DNA from: Corynebacterium yonathiae
GTDB taxonomy: Bacteria > Actinomycetota > Actinomycetes > Mycobacteriales > Mycobacteriaceae
Reading direction: 5' to 3'
Assembly: GCF_022288805.1 (NCBI RefSeq)
Contig: NZ_JAKOPM010000014.1
Coordinates: forward strand, 1 to 58,929
Length of the DNA: 58,929 nucleotides
The position numbers were made by a program, and so were the translations under genes. Shown here piece by piece: positions 15,202 to 24,476 of this stretch (its first letter is position 1; every line of letters begins with the position of its first letter). The notes under the pieces were generated by a model. It had not been told where the DNA came from, did no database searches, and was given only the letters and a program-made list of their open reading frames with translations.

Positions 15202-16662
15202 ATGCCATCTTCTAATACCCCGCAGGTTGCGATCAACGATATCGGAACCGCAGAGGACTTCCTCGCAGCTGTAGACGCCACCATCAAGTACTTCAACGAT
15301 GGTGACATCGTCGGGGGTACCGTCGTCAAGGTTGACCACGACGAGGTACTGCTGGACATCGGATACAAGACCGAAGGCGTTATCCCTTCCCGCGAGCTGT
15401 CCATCAAGCACGACGTCAACCCAGATGAGGTTGTTGAGGTCGGCGATGAGGTTGACGCACTTGTTCTCACCAAGGAGGACAAGGAAGGCCGCCTGATCCT
15501 GTCCAAGAAGCGTGCACAGTACGAGCGCGCTTGGGGCGCCATCGAGGAGCTGCAGGCCAAGGAAGAGCCTGTCACCGGTACCGTTATCGAGGTTGTCAAG
15601 GGCGGCCTCATCCTGGATATCGGCCTGCGTGGCTTCCTGCCTGCATCTCTGGTTGAGATGCGTCGCGTCCGCGACCTGGAGCCGTACATCGGCCAGGAAC
15701 TGGAAGCAAAGATCATCGAGCTGGACAAGCAGCGCAACAACGTTGTTCTGTCTCGCCGTGCATACCTGGAGCAGACCCAGTCCGAGGTTCGCTCCGAGTT
15801 CCTGCACCAGCTGCAGAAGGGCCAGGTCCGCAAGGGCGTTGTGTCCTCCATCGTCAACTTCGGCGCCTTCGTCGATCTCGGCGGTGTCGACGGCCTGGTT
15901 CACGTTTCCGAGCTGTCCTGGAAGCACATTGACCACCCATCCGAGGTTGTCACCGTTGGTGACGAGGTAACCGTTGAGGTTCTGGATGTTGATCTGGACC
16001 GCGAGCGCGTTTCCCTGTCCCTGAAGGCTACCCAGGAAGATCCATGGCGTGTATTCGCCCGCACCCACGCTGTGGGTCAGATCGTTCCGGGCAAGGTCAC
16101 CAAGCTCGTTCCATTCGGCGCCTTCGTTCGCGTCGAAGAGGGCATCGAGGGCCTGGTTCACATCTCCGAGCTGGCTCAGCGCCACGTCGAGGTGCCAGAC
16201 CAGGTTGTCACCGTTGGCCAGGAAGTTATGGTCAAGGTCATCGACATCGATCTCGAGCGTCGTCGTATCTCCTTGTCCGTTAAGCAAGCAGACGAGGACT
16301 ACACCGAAGAGTTCGATCCGTCCAAGTACGGCATGGCTGACTCCTACGACGAGCAGGGCAACTACGTCTTCCCTGAGGGCTTTGACCCTGAGACTAACGA
16401 GTGGAAGGAAGGCTTCGACGAGCAGCGTCAGGCTTGGGAGGCACGCTACGCAGAGTCCGAGCGTCGCTTCAACCTGCACACCGCTCAGATCGAGCGCAAC
16501 CGCGCCGCAGCCGCTGAGGCTGCTGAGTCTGCAGAGTCCTCCAACTACTCCTCTGATTCCTCCGATGCAGCTCCGGCATCCGAGACTCAGGCAGAGGTTG
16601 GCGGCTCCCTGGCTTCCGATGAGCAGCTCGCCGCACTGCGCGACAAGCTCGCTGGCAACTAA
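15202..16662 (+). CDS. rpsA: 30S ribosomal protein S1
   Basis: 486 residues with four S1 OB-fold repeats (around residues 35-105, 120-185, 210-280 and 295-365), the last two very similar (VNFGAFVDLGGVDGLVHVSELSW and VPFGAFVRVEEGIEGLVHISELA segments, each shown in parts by FGAFV and GLVH). It binds mRNA and brings it to the ribosome. The C-terminal third is acidic and Ala/Ser rich. I start at ATG 15202 (MPSSNTPQVAINDIG); the open frame extends upstream through the leader but has no matching family residues. Four rather than six repeats is usual in actinobacteria. Confidence 0.96.
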   Translation: MPSSNTPQVAINDIGTAEDFLAAVDATIKYFNDGDIVGGTVVKVDHDEVLLDIGYKTEGVIPSRELSIKHDVNPDEVVEVGDEVDALVLTKEDKEGRLILSKKRAQYERAWGAIEELQAKEEPVTGTVIEVVKGGLILDIGLRGFLPASLVEMRRVRDLEPYIGQELEAKIIELDKQRNNVVLSRRAYLEQTQSEVRSEFLHQLQKGQVRKGVVSSIVNFGAFVDLGGVDGLVHVSELSWKHIDHPSEVVTVGDEVTVEVLDVDLDRERVSLSLKATQEDPWRVFARTHAVGQIVPGKVTKLVPFGAFVRVEEGIEGLVHISELAQRHVEVPDQVVTVGQEVMVKVIDIDLERRRISLSVKQADEDYTEEFDPSKYGMADSYDEQGNYVFPEGFDPETNEWKEGFDEQRQAWEARYAESERRFNLHTAQIERNRAAAAEAAESAESSNYSSDSSDAAPASETQAEVGGSLASDEQLAALRDKLAGN

Positions 16663-16705
16663 AGCTTCCGCTTAGTTCCCTGCTGAGCCTTAGAGCTCAG
16701 CTTCA

Positions 16706-16750
16706 AGGCCGCGTTTACTTCGTCATACAGACGGGGTGGACGCGGCTTTT
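16706..16750 (+). terminator. rpsA terminator
   Basis: GCCGCGT (16708-16714) and ACGCGGC (16740-16746) frame an imperfect long hairpin that continues inward, followed by TTTT. It lies 45 bases after the rpsA stop. Confidence 0.7.
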
Positions 16751-16891
16751 GTGATCTTTGAGACAGACTCTGCAATCGTTTGCTGGGGCATTTCAGATAT
16801 ATAAATGGTTGACCAGCGTAGACGGACAGAGGGAAGCAAAAAGAGCCTGGAAAGACCACAAAACGGGCTTTTGTTCATGTGGGAATCCTCT

Positions 16892-16935
16892 TATACTCAA
16901 CTATGACGTTATAGCCAGTGTCGTACTGGTTATAG
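16892..16935 (+). promoter_or_regulatory. ptsG -10 element and downstream operator-like palindrome
   Basis: A -10 hexamer TATACT sits at 16892-16897. Just downstream, at 16910-16934, TATAGCCAGT and ACTGGTTATA form a palindrome matching at 9 of 10 positions around 5 bases. Its position at the start of the transcript suits a repressor roadblock. The half-site resembles GntR-family operators in type, but it does not match the GlxR or known GntR1/GntR2 consensus, so the regulator is unknown. Confidence 0.5.
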
Positions 16936-16961
16936 GTGGTATTTGAACTGAGGAGTAAGAA

Positions 16962-19013
16962 GTGGCATCTACCAAAGACACTTCCGCCCACATCGTTGAA
17001 AGCATCGGCGGCGCTGACAACATTACGTCGCTGACGCACTGTGCGACGCGCCTGCGTTTCCAACTTGCTGATGCGGGGAAAGTTGATAAAGAAAAGCTCG
17101 ACAGCGACCCAGCGGTGCTAGGCACCGTGCCACAAGGCGCCCACGGCTACCAAGTAGTCATGGGCGGCGGCGTTGCTGACTATTACAACGAAATCATCAA
17201 GCAGCCCGGTGTACACGCTTCCGGTGAGAAAACGGCGTCCTCCAAGAAGGAGTACGACGGTGTTCGCGGAAAGTACGATTGGGTAGATTACTGCTTCGAA
17301 TTTCTTTCTGATACCTTCCGCCCTGTTCTCTGGGCACTGTTGGGTGCCTCGCTCATTATCATGCTGCTGATCTTGGCGGACACCTTTGGTATTCAGGATT
17401 TCCGTGCTCCGCTGGAGGAGCAGCCAGAAGGTTTCCGTTTGGCTCACGCGATGTACCAGTCGGTCTTTTACTTCCTACCGGTGATGGTGGGAGCGACTGC
17501 GGCTCAGAAACTAGGTGCAAATATGTGGGTTTCTGCCGCTATCCCAGCGGCACTTCTTACCCCGGAGTTTTTGTCCCTGGGCGAAGCAGGCGATACCGCA
17601 AATATCTTTGGTCTGCCGTTGGTTATTGACTCCTACGGCTCCCAGGTCTTCCCGCCGATCCTGGCTGCAATCGGTCTATATTGGGTGGAAAAGGGACTGA
17701 AAAAGGTTATTCCAAGCGCGGTACACATGGTTTTCGTACCGTTCTTCTCCCTGCTGATTATGATTCCGGCAACGGCCTTCCTCCTTGGCCCGTTCGGCAT
17801 TGGCGTGGGCAACGGCATTTCCTGGGTCCTTTATCAAATCAATGATTTCTCGCCTTTCATCTTGGCTATTGTCGTCCCGCTGCTGTACCCATTCCTGGTG
17901 CCGATGGGCCTGCACTGGCCGCTGAACGTCATCATGATCCAGAACATCGCCACCTACGGCTACGACTTCATTCAAGGGCCGATGGGCGCATGGAACTTTG
18001 CCTGCTTCGGTGTCGTCGGCGCGGTCATGGTCATCTCCTTCAAGGAGAAGAACAATGCCATGCGCCAGGTCTCCATCGGTGCGTTCGCAGCGGGCATCCT
18101 AGGCGGCGTGTCGGAACCTTCCCTGTACGGCATCTTGTTGCGCTTCCGCCGCAGCTACTACCGGTTGCTGCCAGGTTGTGCCTTGGGTGGCGCAATCATC
18201 GGTCTTTTCGATGTCCGTGCAGAAGCCTTCGTCTTTACCTCGGCGTTGACCACCAGCGCCATGACCCCGCATTTGGGCTACGTGCTGGGCATCTCGGCTG
18301 CTTTCCTTACTTCCTTCATCCTCACCTTGTTCTTCGGCTACCGCACGGCAGAAGAAAAACAGGCCGACTTGGAGCGCATCGCGCGCGAGCAAGGCGAGAC
18401 TGTTGATGATGCAGCTGCTCGCGGAGAGTTGAATTTCTCCAAGAGCAAAGATGCGGACTCCGCCAGCGAGGGCGGCGCCGTTCCCGCTAGCGCCGCAGGC
18501 GCTGCTGCCACCGGCGTGGCCACCAAGCAGGCTGGGAAGGAAGCGATTGCGCTGGATTCTCCTCTCGAGGGCGAAGCGGTCGATCTGTCGGAAGTTCCGG
18601 ATCCCATTTTCGCCGCAGCAAAGTTGGGCCCGGGTATGGCGGTCCAGCCGGCTGGCAATGCGGTCTTTGCGCCTGCCGACGGCAAGGTGCTCACCGTTCA
18701 AAATTCTGGCCATGCGGTAGGCCTAAGCTTGGATAACGGTGTGCAGCTACTCATCCACGTAGGTCTCGACACCGTGGAGCTGGCAGGCGAAGGTTTTGAA
18801 GTCCACGTGGCGAAGAAGCAACGCATCTCCGCTGGCGATAAGTTGATTACCTTTGATCCAGAGTTCATCCGTTCCAAGGGCTATAACTTGATTACTCCAG
18901 TGGTGGTCACCAATGCCACCAAGTTTGGTTCTGTCACTGGCGACGCCGGCCAGGTTTCCCCGAGTGATACCCTGCTTCACGTCTCTCCGAAGGCTGAGGA
19001 AGCAGCGCAATAG
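16962..19013 (+). CDS. ptsG: Glucose-specific PTS permease EIIBCA
   Basis: 683 residues. The EIIB domain comes first, with the phosphorylated Cys in LTHCATRLRFQ (near residue 26). The EIIC membrane domain (about residues 95-460) has the GVSEPSLYGILLRF signature, and the C-terminal EIIA domain contains LLIHVGLDTVEL with the active His. The order B-C-A and details such as VRGKYDWVDY match corynebacterial PtsG rather than sucrose PtsS. It imports glucose and phosphorylates it using PEP via HPr. GTG at 16962 follows GAGGAG. A low-complexity Ala/Gly linker joins EIIC to EIIA. Single-gene unit with its own operator and terminator. Confidence 0.93.
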   Translation: MASTKDTSAHIVESIGGADNITSLTHCATRLRFQLADAGKVDKEKLDSDPAVLGTVPQGAHGYQVVMGGGVADYYNEIIKQPGVHASGEKTASSKKEYDGVRGKYDWVDYCFEFLSDTFRPVLWALLGASLIIMLLILADTFGIQDFRAPLEEQPEGFRLAHAMYQSVFYFLPVMVGATAAQKLGANMWVSAAIPAALLTPEFLSLGEAGDTANIFGLPLVIDSYGSQVFPPILAAIGLYWVEKGLKKVIPSAVHMVFVPFFSLLIMIPATAFLLGPFGIGVGNGISWVLYQINDFSPFILAIVVPLLYPFLVPMGLHWPLNVIMIQNIATYGYDFIQGPMGAWNFACFGVVGAVMVISFKEKNNAMRQVSIGAFAAGILGGVSEPSLYGILLRFRRSYYRLLPGCALGGAIIGLFDVRAEAFVFTSALTTSAMTPHLGYVLGISAAFLTSFILTLFFGYRTAEEKQADLERIAREQGETVDDAAARGELNFSKSKDADSASEGGAVPASAAGAAATGVATKQAGKEAIALDSPLEGEAVDLSEVPDPIFAAAKLGPGMAVQPAGNAVFAPADGKVLTVQNSGHAVGLSLDNGVQLLIHVGLDTVELAGEGFEVHVAKKQRISAGDKLITFDPEFIRSKGYNLITPVVVTNATKFGSVTGDAGQVSPSDTLLHVSPKAEEAAQ

Positions 19014-19038
19014 AGGTTCGCGTATAGCTTGGATTAAA

Positions 19039-19076
19039 AAAGGAGCTTCACCATCACGGATGGTGGGGCTCCTTTT
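19039..19076 (+). terminator. ptsG terminator
   Basis: AAGGAGC-TTCACCATC paired with GATGGTG-GGGCTCCTTTT, stem of about 14 pairs with a 3-base loop and a T-run. A-run on the other side makes it potentially bidirectional. Confidence 0.85.
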
Positions 19077-19093
19077 CGCGTAGGGTGGCGAGC

Positions 19094-19702
19094 ATGAAAC
19101 TCATTGGGCTAACGGGCGGTATTGGCAGTGGCAAGTCAACAGTCGCAGCACTATGCCGTGAGCGCGGGTGGCGAATAGTCGATGCTGATGCGATTGCACG
19201 CGAGGTCGTACAGCCTGGACAGCCTGCTTTATCCGAGTTGGCAGCAGCATTTGGAAAAGATATCTTGCTGGCGGATGGTCAGCTCAACCGCAAGGAGCTG
19301 GCTCGGCGAGCCTTCGCGGATAAACAGCATACTGAGTTGTTGAATTCTATTACCCATCCGCGCATCCAGGAGGAAACACAGCGTCAATTTGCGGCGGCAC
19401 GTGGAGATGGCTGTGACTTCGCCGTTTACGATATGCCGTTGTTGGTGGATAACGGCTTGGATAAAGATATGGACTGCGTCATCGTGGTCGATGTGACCCC
19501 AGAGGAGCGCGTCCGCCGGCTTATAACCTCGCGTGGACTGGAAGAAGACGATGCACGGCGTCGGATAGCAGCGCAGGTGCCGGATGAGGTGCGGCTTGCC
19601 GCGGCCACGCACGTCATTGATAATAATGGCACGCTGGACCAGCTACGTGAGCGAACGATCGAAGTCATGGACCGCATTGCAGCCGAGTCACCCAAGGTTT
19701 AA
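19094..19702 (+). CDS. coaE: Dephospho-CoA kinase
   Basis: 202 residues. It phosphorylates dephospho-CoA to finish coenzyme A. The P-loop GLTGGIGSGKSTVA begins at residue 5, followed by VDADAIAREVVQPG and MPLLVDNG, all typical of CoaE; a lid region with RRLITSRGLEEDDA binds ATP. I choose ATG 19094 (MKLIGLTGG) over the GTG at 19085. It lies 18 bases after the ptsG terminator and may be transcribed from a promoter within it or read through. Confidence 0.95.
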   Translation: MKLIGLTGGIGSGKSTVAALCRERGWRIVDADAIAREVVQPGQPALSELAAAFGKDILLADGQLNRKELARRAFADKQHTELLNSITHPRIQEETQRQFAAARGDGCDFAVYDMPLLVDNGLDKDMDCVIVVDVTPEERVRRLITSRGLEEDDARRRIAAQVPDEVRLAAATHVIDNNGTLDQLRERTIEVMDRIAAESPKV

Positions 19703-19769
19703 CTATTGGGTAGCTAAAATTTACACCCTTTCGAAGTCTCGTTAACCTTGGCGGCTTAAGCTACCCGCC

Positions 19770-20132
19770 GTGGGAACGTGGGATACTGGGCCTTTTGATA
19801 ATCACGCGGCGCGAGAACTACTCGCAAGCTTGCGGGATGGTTCTTTCGATCTCAAAAACTTTCAGCAATCATGTTCCACAGAGCCCATAGACTCAGATGA
19901 CGCAGAAACCATGATTGCACTCGGCGCGTTATTGAAGCTGGAAGCTGATGCACTGCCGGAAGGAATTTATCGCGAGGATCTGGAGCCCCTGTACACACCG
20001 CAGTCAAAGGCTTGGCTGCGCCGCCGCATTAATAGTGCGATGCGGCCCGAGGCCTCTTCCGTGTATGCGCTGTGGGAGACGACTGGCGAGTTAGAGGAAT
20101 GGCTTCGTACCGCGCAGGACTCCCTGCCCTGA
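19770..20132 (+). CDS. DUF4259 family protein
   Basis: 120 residues beginning MGTWDTGPFDNHAARELLASL, the GTWD-GPFDND-type opening that defines DUF4259. The rest is helical and acidic, ending in WETTGELEEWL. Function unknown; members are small soluble proteins. It starts with GTG directly after CCGCC without an evident ribosome binding site, suggesting leaderless or weak translation. A GGGTAGCT/AGCTACCC inverted repeat (19707-19714, 19758-19765) precedes it. Confidence 0.8.
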   Translation: MGTWDTGPFDNHAARELLASLRDGSFDLKNFQQSCSTEPIDSDDAETMIALGALLKLEADALPEGIYREDLEPLYTPQSKAWLRRRINSAMRPEASSVYALWETTGELEEWLRTAQDSLP

Positions 20133-20172
20133 TCATGGCTAGGCGCGCCACTTAGGCAGTAGAGTAGTGGGC

Positions 20173-22266
20173 ATGGCTTTTGCTGCTGAACATCCCCTCA
20201 TTCCAAATTCCGAGCACCGCGTTGTCAGCGAGGTGGAGCGCACCCCAGGCGAGTTTCAGGTCGTTTCTGAATATGAGCCAGCTGGTGACCAGCCCACTGC
20301 CATTGCAGAGCTCAATGAGCGGCTGAACCGCGATGAGCGCGATGTCGTGCTCATGGGTGCTACCGGTACAGGCAAATCTGCTACTGCAGCATGGCTTATC
20401 GAAAAGCAGCAGCGGCCCACGCTAGTGATGGCGCCCAATAAGACCCTCGCAGCGCAGCTCGCCAATGAGCTGCGCCAACTCTTGCCACATAACGCGGTGG
20501 AGTATTTCGTGTCTTATTATGACTACTACCAGCCAGAGGCGTATATCGCGCAGACGGATACCTATATTGAAAAGGATTCTTCCATCAATGAGGACGTTGA
20601 GCGCCTGCGCCATTCGGCCACGTCCGCCTTGTTGTCTCGTAGGGACGTGGTCGTAGTCTCTTCCGTCTCCTGCATTTATGGCTTGGGTACTCCACAGTCC
20701 TACCTGGATCGCTCGGTAATCATTTCTGTTGATGAGGAGCTGGACCGCGATCGGTTCCTGCGACTACTGGTGGATATCCAATATGAACGCAATGACGTGG
20801 GGTTTACCCGCGGCACCTTCCGCGCCAAGGGCGATACGGTAGATATCATTCCGGCCTACGAGGAACGTGCGGTGCGCATTGAATTCTTCGGCGACGATAT
20901 CGATTCCCTGTATTACATTCACCCCGTGACTGGCGATGTCATAGAGGAAGTAGATGAGGTTCGCATCTTCCCAGCGACGCACTATGTAGCCGGCCCCGAG
21001 CGCATGGAAAAGGCAGTGGCTGCAATCAAGGAGGAATTGGCCGAGCGCCTGGAAGACCTAGAAAACCGCGGCAAGCTGCTTGAGGCGCAGCGTTTGCGTA
21101 TGCGCACAGAATACGATCTGGAAATGATCGAGCAGGTGGGTTTCTGCTCTGGTATCGAGAACTACTCCCGCCACGTTGATGGCCGTCCGGCTGGCTCAGC
21201 GCCGGCAACGCTACTCGATTATTTCCCAGAGGACTTTCTCACCATCATTGACGAGTCCCACGTCACGGTCCCGCAGATTGGTGGCATGTTCGAAGGCGAT
21301 ATGTCCCGCAAGCGCAATTTGGTGGAATTTGGTTTCCGCTTGCCGTCTGCGGTGGATAACCGCCCGCTGACCTTCGATGAGTTTGAGCAACGCGTGGGAC
21401 AAACCGTGTATATGTCCGCCACCCCGGGTGACTTTGAGCTTACGTCCTCTGACGGCGAATACGTGGAGCAGGTCATTCGCCCGACAGGTCTGGTGGATCC
21501 AAAGGTTACAGTCAAGCCCACTAAGGGCCAGATTGATGACCTTATTGATGAGGTGCGTACCCGCATATCGCAGCAAGAGCGAGTATTGGTGACCACGCTT
21601 ACGAAGCGCATGGCAGAAGACCTCACCGATTACCTCTTGGAGCAGGGAATTAAGGTGCGCTACCTGCACTCGGATATCGATACCTTGCAGCGCGTAGAGT
21701 TGTTGCGCCAATTGCGCCTTGGCGAGTTTGATGTTCTCGTAGGCATCAACCTCCTGCGCGAGGGCCTTGACCTTCCCGAGGTATCTCTTGTTGCCATCTT
21801 GGATGCGGACAAGGAAGGCTTCCTGCGCTCTACCACCTCCCTCATCCAGACCATTGGCCGTGCTGCCCGTAACGTCTCTGGTGAGGTCATTATGTATGCC
21901 GATAAAATCACCGACTCCATGCAGGAGGCCATTGAGGAGACGGAGCGGCGTCGTGAGAAGCAGATTGCCTATAACAGGGAACATGGGATTGACCCGCAGC
22001 CATTGCGGAAGAAAATCGCCGATATCCTGGACCAGGTTTATGAGGACGGCGGGGAGGAGGAGTCCGGCTCCGATCCCTCTGCAGTGGTGGAAAAGCGCGA
22101 TATTTCCAGCATGGCCACCGATGAGGTGCAGGCACTTATCGACGACCTCTCGGCCCAAATGGGTGCAGCCGCGCGCGAGCTTAAATTCGAGCTGGCGGGG
22201 CGGCTCCGCGATGAAATTGCTGATCTGAAAAAGGAATTGCGTGGTTTGAAGGAAGCGGGAATTTAG
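20173..22266 (+). CDS. uvrB: Excinuclease ABC subunit B
   Basis: 697 residues. UvrB verifies DNA damage handed over by UvrA and recruits UvrC. Walker A is [13 protein letters not shown] near residue 60, the beta-hairpin region [11 protein letters not shown] follows, then [16 protein letters not shown] Walker B ([10 protein letters not shown]), helicase motifs [10 protein letters not shown] and [13 protein letters not shown], and a C-terminal UVR motif ([21 protein letters not shown]). I start at ATG 20173 (MAFAAEHP), not the GTG six bases earlier. UvrA lies 6 kb downstream in the window. Confidence 0.97.
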   Translation: MAFAAEHPLIPNSEHRVVSEVERTPGEFQVVSEYEPAGDQPTAIAELNERLNRDERDVVLMGATGTGKSATAAWLIEKQQRPTLVMAPNKTLAAQLANELRQLLPHNAVEYFVSYYDYYQPEAYIAQTDTYIEKDSSINEDVERLRHSATSALLSRRDVVVVSSVSCIYGLGTPQSYLDRSVIISVDEELDRDRFLRLLVDIQYERNDVGFTRGTFRAKGDTVDIIPAYEERAVRIEFFGDDIDSLYYIHPVTGDVIEEVDEVRIFPATHYVAGPERMEKAVAAIKEELAERLEDLENRGKLLEAQRLRMRTEYDLEMIEQVGFCSGIENYSRHVDGRPAGSAPATLLDYFPEDFLTIIDESHVTVPQIGGMFEGDMSRKRNLVEFGFRLPSAVDNRPLTFDEFEQRVGQTVYMSATPGDFELTSSDGEYVEQVIRPTGLVDPKVTVKPTKGQIDDLIDEVRTRISQQERVLVTTLTKRMAEDLTDYLLEQGIKVRYLHSDIDTLQRVELLRQLRLGEFDVLVGINLLREGLDLPEVSLVAILDADKEGFLRSTTSLIQTIGRAARNVSGEVIMYADKITDSMQEAIEETERRREKQIAYNREHGIDPQPLRKKIADILDQVYEDGGEEESGSDPSAVVEKRDISSMATDEVQALIDDLSAQMGAAARELKFELAGRLRDEIADLKKELRGLKEAGI

Positions 22267-22395
22267 TTTTCTCCCCCTGAAAGTGATTATTAGCTTCGCG
22301 GTTGCTTCTCTAAACAGCTGTGCTAGTTATACTGGACTGGTGCCAGAAGCGCCGCTTAGTTGTCACTGTGAAATAGTTCAACTGCAAGGAGAATA

Positions 22396-22848
22396 ATGCT
22401 TACGTATAAAAACATTGCCGTCGGCACCGATGGCTCTGAAACCTCCCTGCGCGCGGTCCGTGCAGCGGCGTCCATGGCACGGGCGTACGACGCCAAGCTG
22501 ATTATTATTTCAGCCTTTTATAACCATGCTGGATCCATGCTTGGCGCTCCGAGGGGCGACGAAGCCGGTCTGCCCGTTGTTAGTGAGGACATGGCCGGTA
22601 CCTACCTGGACAATGCCACCCGCATCGCCGAGTCTGAGGGTGCGGAACACATTGAAATCGTAGGGAAATCTGGAGACCCAGTAAAAGCCTTGTTGGAAGT
22701 AGGCCAGGACTATGATGTGGACCTGTTCGTGGTGGGCAACCGCGGCGTAAATTCCGTTCGTGGTCGAGTCTTTGGTTCTGTGCCAACGGAACTAACCCAC
22801 AAGTCAAAGGTGGACGTCGTCGTAGTTAATACCAGCGAGAAACGTTAA
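22396..22848 (+). CDS. Universal stress protein (UspA family), first copy
   Basis: 150 residues, one Usp domain: NIAVGTDGSETSLRAVRAA at the start and the ATP-binding loop GNRGVNSVRGRVFGSVPTEL near the end (G-2x-G-9x-G-S pattern), so an ATP-binding member. Upstream, TATACT at 22328-22333 is a good -10, and TGTGAAATAGTTCAAC at 22367-22382 resembles a GlxR site with one imperfect arm. A second usp gene follows 83 bases later with its own leader, so they may be regulated separately. Confidence 0.92.
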   Translation: MLTYKNIAVGTDGSETSLRAVRAAASMARAYDAKLIIISAFYNHAGSMLGAPRGDEAGLPVVSEDMAGTYLDNATRIAESEGAEHIEIVGKSGDPVKALLEVGQDYDVDLFVVGNRGVNSVRGRVFGSVPTELTHKSKVDVVVVNTSEKR

Positions 22849-22931
22849 TGATTTTTCGTTGTTACACTGGCAGTATTGCCCCTGTAGGCTAAATAAACAC
22901 TCCGGGTACATACCCATAAAGAAAGGTCATC

Positions 22932-23372
22932 ATGAGCGACTACAACACGATCGTTGTTGGTACTGACGGTTCTAAGTCTTCTCTCCTCGCTGTAGAGCGA
23001 GCAGCAAAGATCGCCGCCGCATTCGATTCCCGTCTGATCATCGGTTGCGCATACTACGAGAACCAGGAGCAGGCTTCCAAGACCCTGCGCCAGGATTCCG
23101 TAACCATCTTGGGCGATGAGAAGGCCGAGGCAAACCTGAAGGACGCCAAGGCTCACGCTGAGAAGTTCGGCGCTTCCAAGGTTGAAACCGCTGTTCGCCC
23201 GGGTACTCCGGTGCAGGCCCTGATGTCCATCGTCAATGACAACGATGCTGACCTGCTCATTGTGGGCAACCGCGGTATCAACTCTCTGACCGGCCGCCTG
23301 CTGGGCTCCGTTCCGGCAGACGTTGCCCGCCAGTCCGACTGCGACGTAATGATCGTTCACACCGTCAGCTAA
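22932..23372 (+). CDS. Universal stress protein (UspA family), second copy
   Basis: 146 residues. YNTIVVGTDGSKSSLLAVERAA and VGNRGINSLTGRLLGSVPADV show the same Usp fold and ATP-binding loop as the preceding gene. The codon use is more strongly biased toward the preferred codons of the ribosomal protein genes here than in the first copy, hinting at higher expression. GAAAGG precedes the ATG. The two copies share about the overall fold but are clearly diverged, so this is not a recent duplication. Confidence 0.92.
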   Translation: MSDYNTIVVGTDGSKSSLLAVERAAKIAAAFDSRLIIGCAYYENQEQASKTLRQDSVTILGDEKAEANLKDAKAHAEKFGASKVETAVRPGTPVQALMSIVNDNDADLLIVGNRGINSLTGRLLGSVPADVARQSDCDVMIVHTVS

Positions 23373-23383
23373 CCGTGGTGATT

Positions 23384-23422
23384 AAACCCGCCTTGGTCTT
23401 GTTAAAAGGCCAAGGCGGGTTT
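23384..23422. terminator. Bidirectional terminator between usp and the App1-type gene
   Basis: AAACCCGCCTTGG and CCAAGGCGGGTTT form a perfect 13-pair stem around a 13-base loop. A/T ends on both sides fit the convergent genes that stop at 23372 and 23440. Confidence 0.9.
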
Positions 23423-23439
23423 CGTCGTTAAGGCGCTGC

Positions 23440-24456
23440 TTACTCCGCGGGGTGCGCGGCGTTAAAGGCCGCAGCAAGGGCACTGCCGTTTGCGCCCTGA
23501 ATCAATGGGATTGTGAAATGGCCCTCTTCATTGGCATCTGCTAGGGGGCTCAGGGAGCCGTGTGAGAGGAGCTGTTCCTGCGGACTAAGGTTGCGGATTG
23601 CGACGGAGTGAATCCGATCCGGGTGCTCATTGGCCACATCGCCATATGTCAAGGGATCGTGTTGCCCGTCATCGCCGATCAAAATCCACTGCATGTCTGG
23701 GTAGGCTATCAGCAAGTTGCGCAGCTGAACTCGCTTATGCTCCTGTCCGCTGCGGAAAAGGCCCGTCTCGGTTGGACCCCAGTCTGTCAGCAGCATAGGA
23801 CCTGTGGGGAAACCGTGGTGGGACAAGAATTTTTTAAGCGAGCCAAAGGTATTCCACGCGCCCGTTGAAAGATAAAACACTGGGGCTTGGGGGAAGCGCT
23901 GTTGCAGCTGGGCATAGAACTCTGCCATTCCAGGAACGGCCTGTCGCCTGCTAGGACGCTTAGCCCAAGAGTTCCACGCGGCGGTCAACGCACGTGGCAA
24001 CCACGTGACTAGCACGGTGTCATCAATATCGCTAACGATGCCAATCTTCGCCGCCGGATCCACAATAAGCACCTGGACTTCTACGGCCTTCGCGTTAGCG
24101 GCTTCAATCGTGGCCGTATGCCAACCAGGCTCCAGCTCGTGATCATGGACGAGAAGGTCGACATAGCCATTGCTATTGGTAGTGCCCGCGACGGTCTTGT
24201 CACCAATAGTGACCGACACGTCATGGTGCCCTACCTGAATGGTAAGAAACTGCTGGTAGCCGCGTTCACCCCAGGTATCCTTCCGGCCTTCATCAGGATC
24301 GTGCATGAGCACGCGGCCAAAGATTCTCACCTGCTCGGTATTGCCATAACCGGTATAGCCCACAATCTGGGGCTGCCATCCACGCTGCTGGGAGCGCTTC
24401 AGGGTAATCGAGTTCAGTGAGCTTTCGGCTTTGCGCATGATGTCAGATAAGGCCAT
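23440..24456 (-). CDS. App1-like phosphatase domain protein (DUF2183)
   Basis: 338 residues. The C-terminal half is an App1/DUF2183 HAD-like phosphatase: GIVSDIDDTVLVTWLP with the two catalytic Asp, VFYLSTGAWNTFGSLKKFL, and ILIGDDGQHDPLTYG as the last acidic motif. Yeast App1 is a phosphatidate phosphatase; bacterial substrates are unknown. The N-terminal half is strand-rich (VRIFGRVLMHDPDEG, VTIGDKTVAGTTNSNGYVDL) like the immunoglobulin-type domain often attached. The gene follows the helicase-like gene after 20 bases in a leftward pair. Confidence 0.88.
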   Translation of the reverse strand: MALSDIMRKAESSLNSITLKRSQQRGWQPQIVGYTGYGNTEQVRIFGRVLMHDPDEGRKDTWGERGYQQFLTIQVGHHDVSVTIGDKTVAGTTNSNGYVDLLVHDHELEPGWHTATIEAANAKAVEVQVLIVDPAAKIGIVSDIDDTVLVTWLPRALTAAWNSWAKRPSRRQAVPGMAEFYAQLQQRFPQAPVFYLSTGAWNTFGSLKKFLSHHGFPTGPMLLTDWGPTETGLFRSGQEHKRVQLRNLLIAYPDMQWILIGDDGQHDPLTYGDVANEHPDRIHSVAIRNLSPQEQLLSHGSLSPLADANEEGHFTIPLIQGANGSALAAAFNAAHPAE

Positions 24457-24476
24457 GGCCTAAAGCTTACGGGAGC

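Noticed and set aside
15181..16479. Long open frame of 432 codons opposite rpsA
   Set aside because: A mirror of the biased codon use of rpsA; no start signal and the plus-strand S1 protein is certain.
21211..22158. 315-codon open frame opposite uvrB
   Set aside because: Antisense shadow of uvrB with no ribosome binding site.
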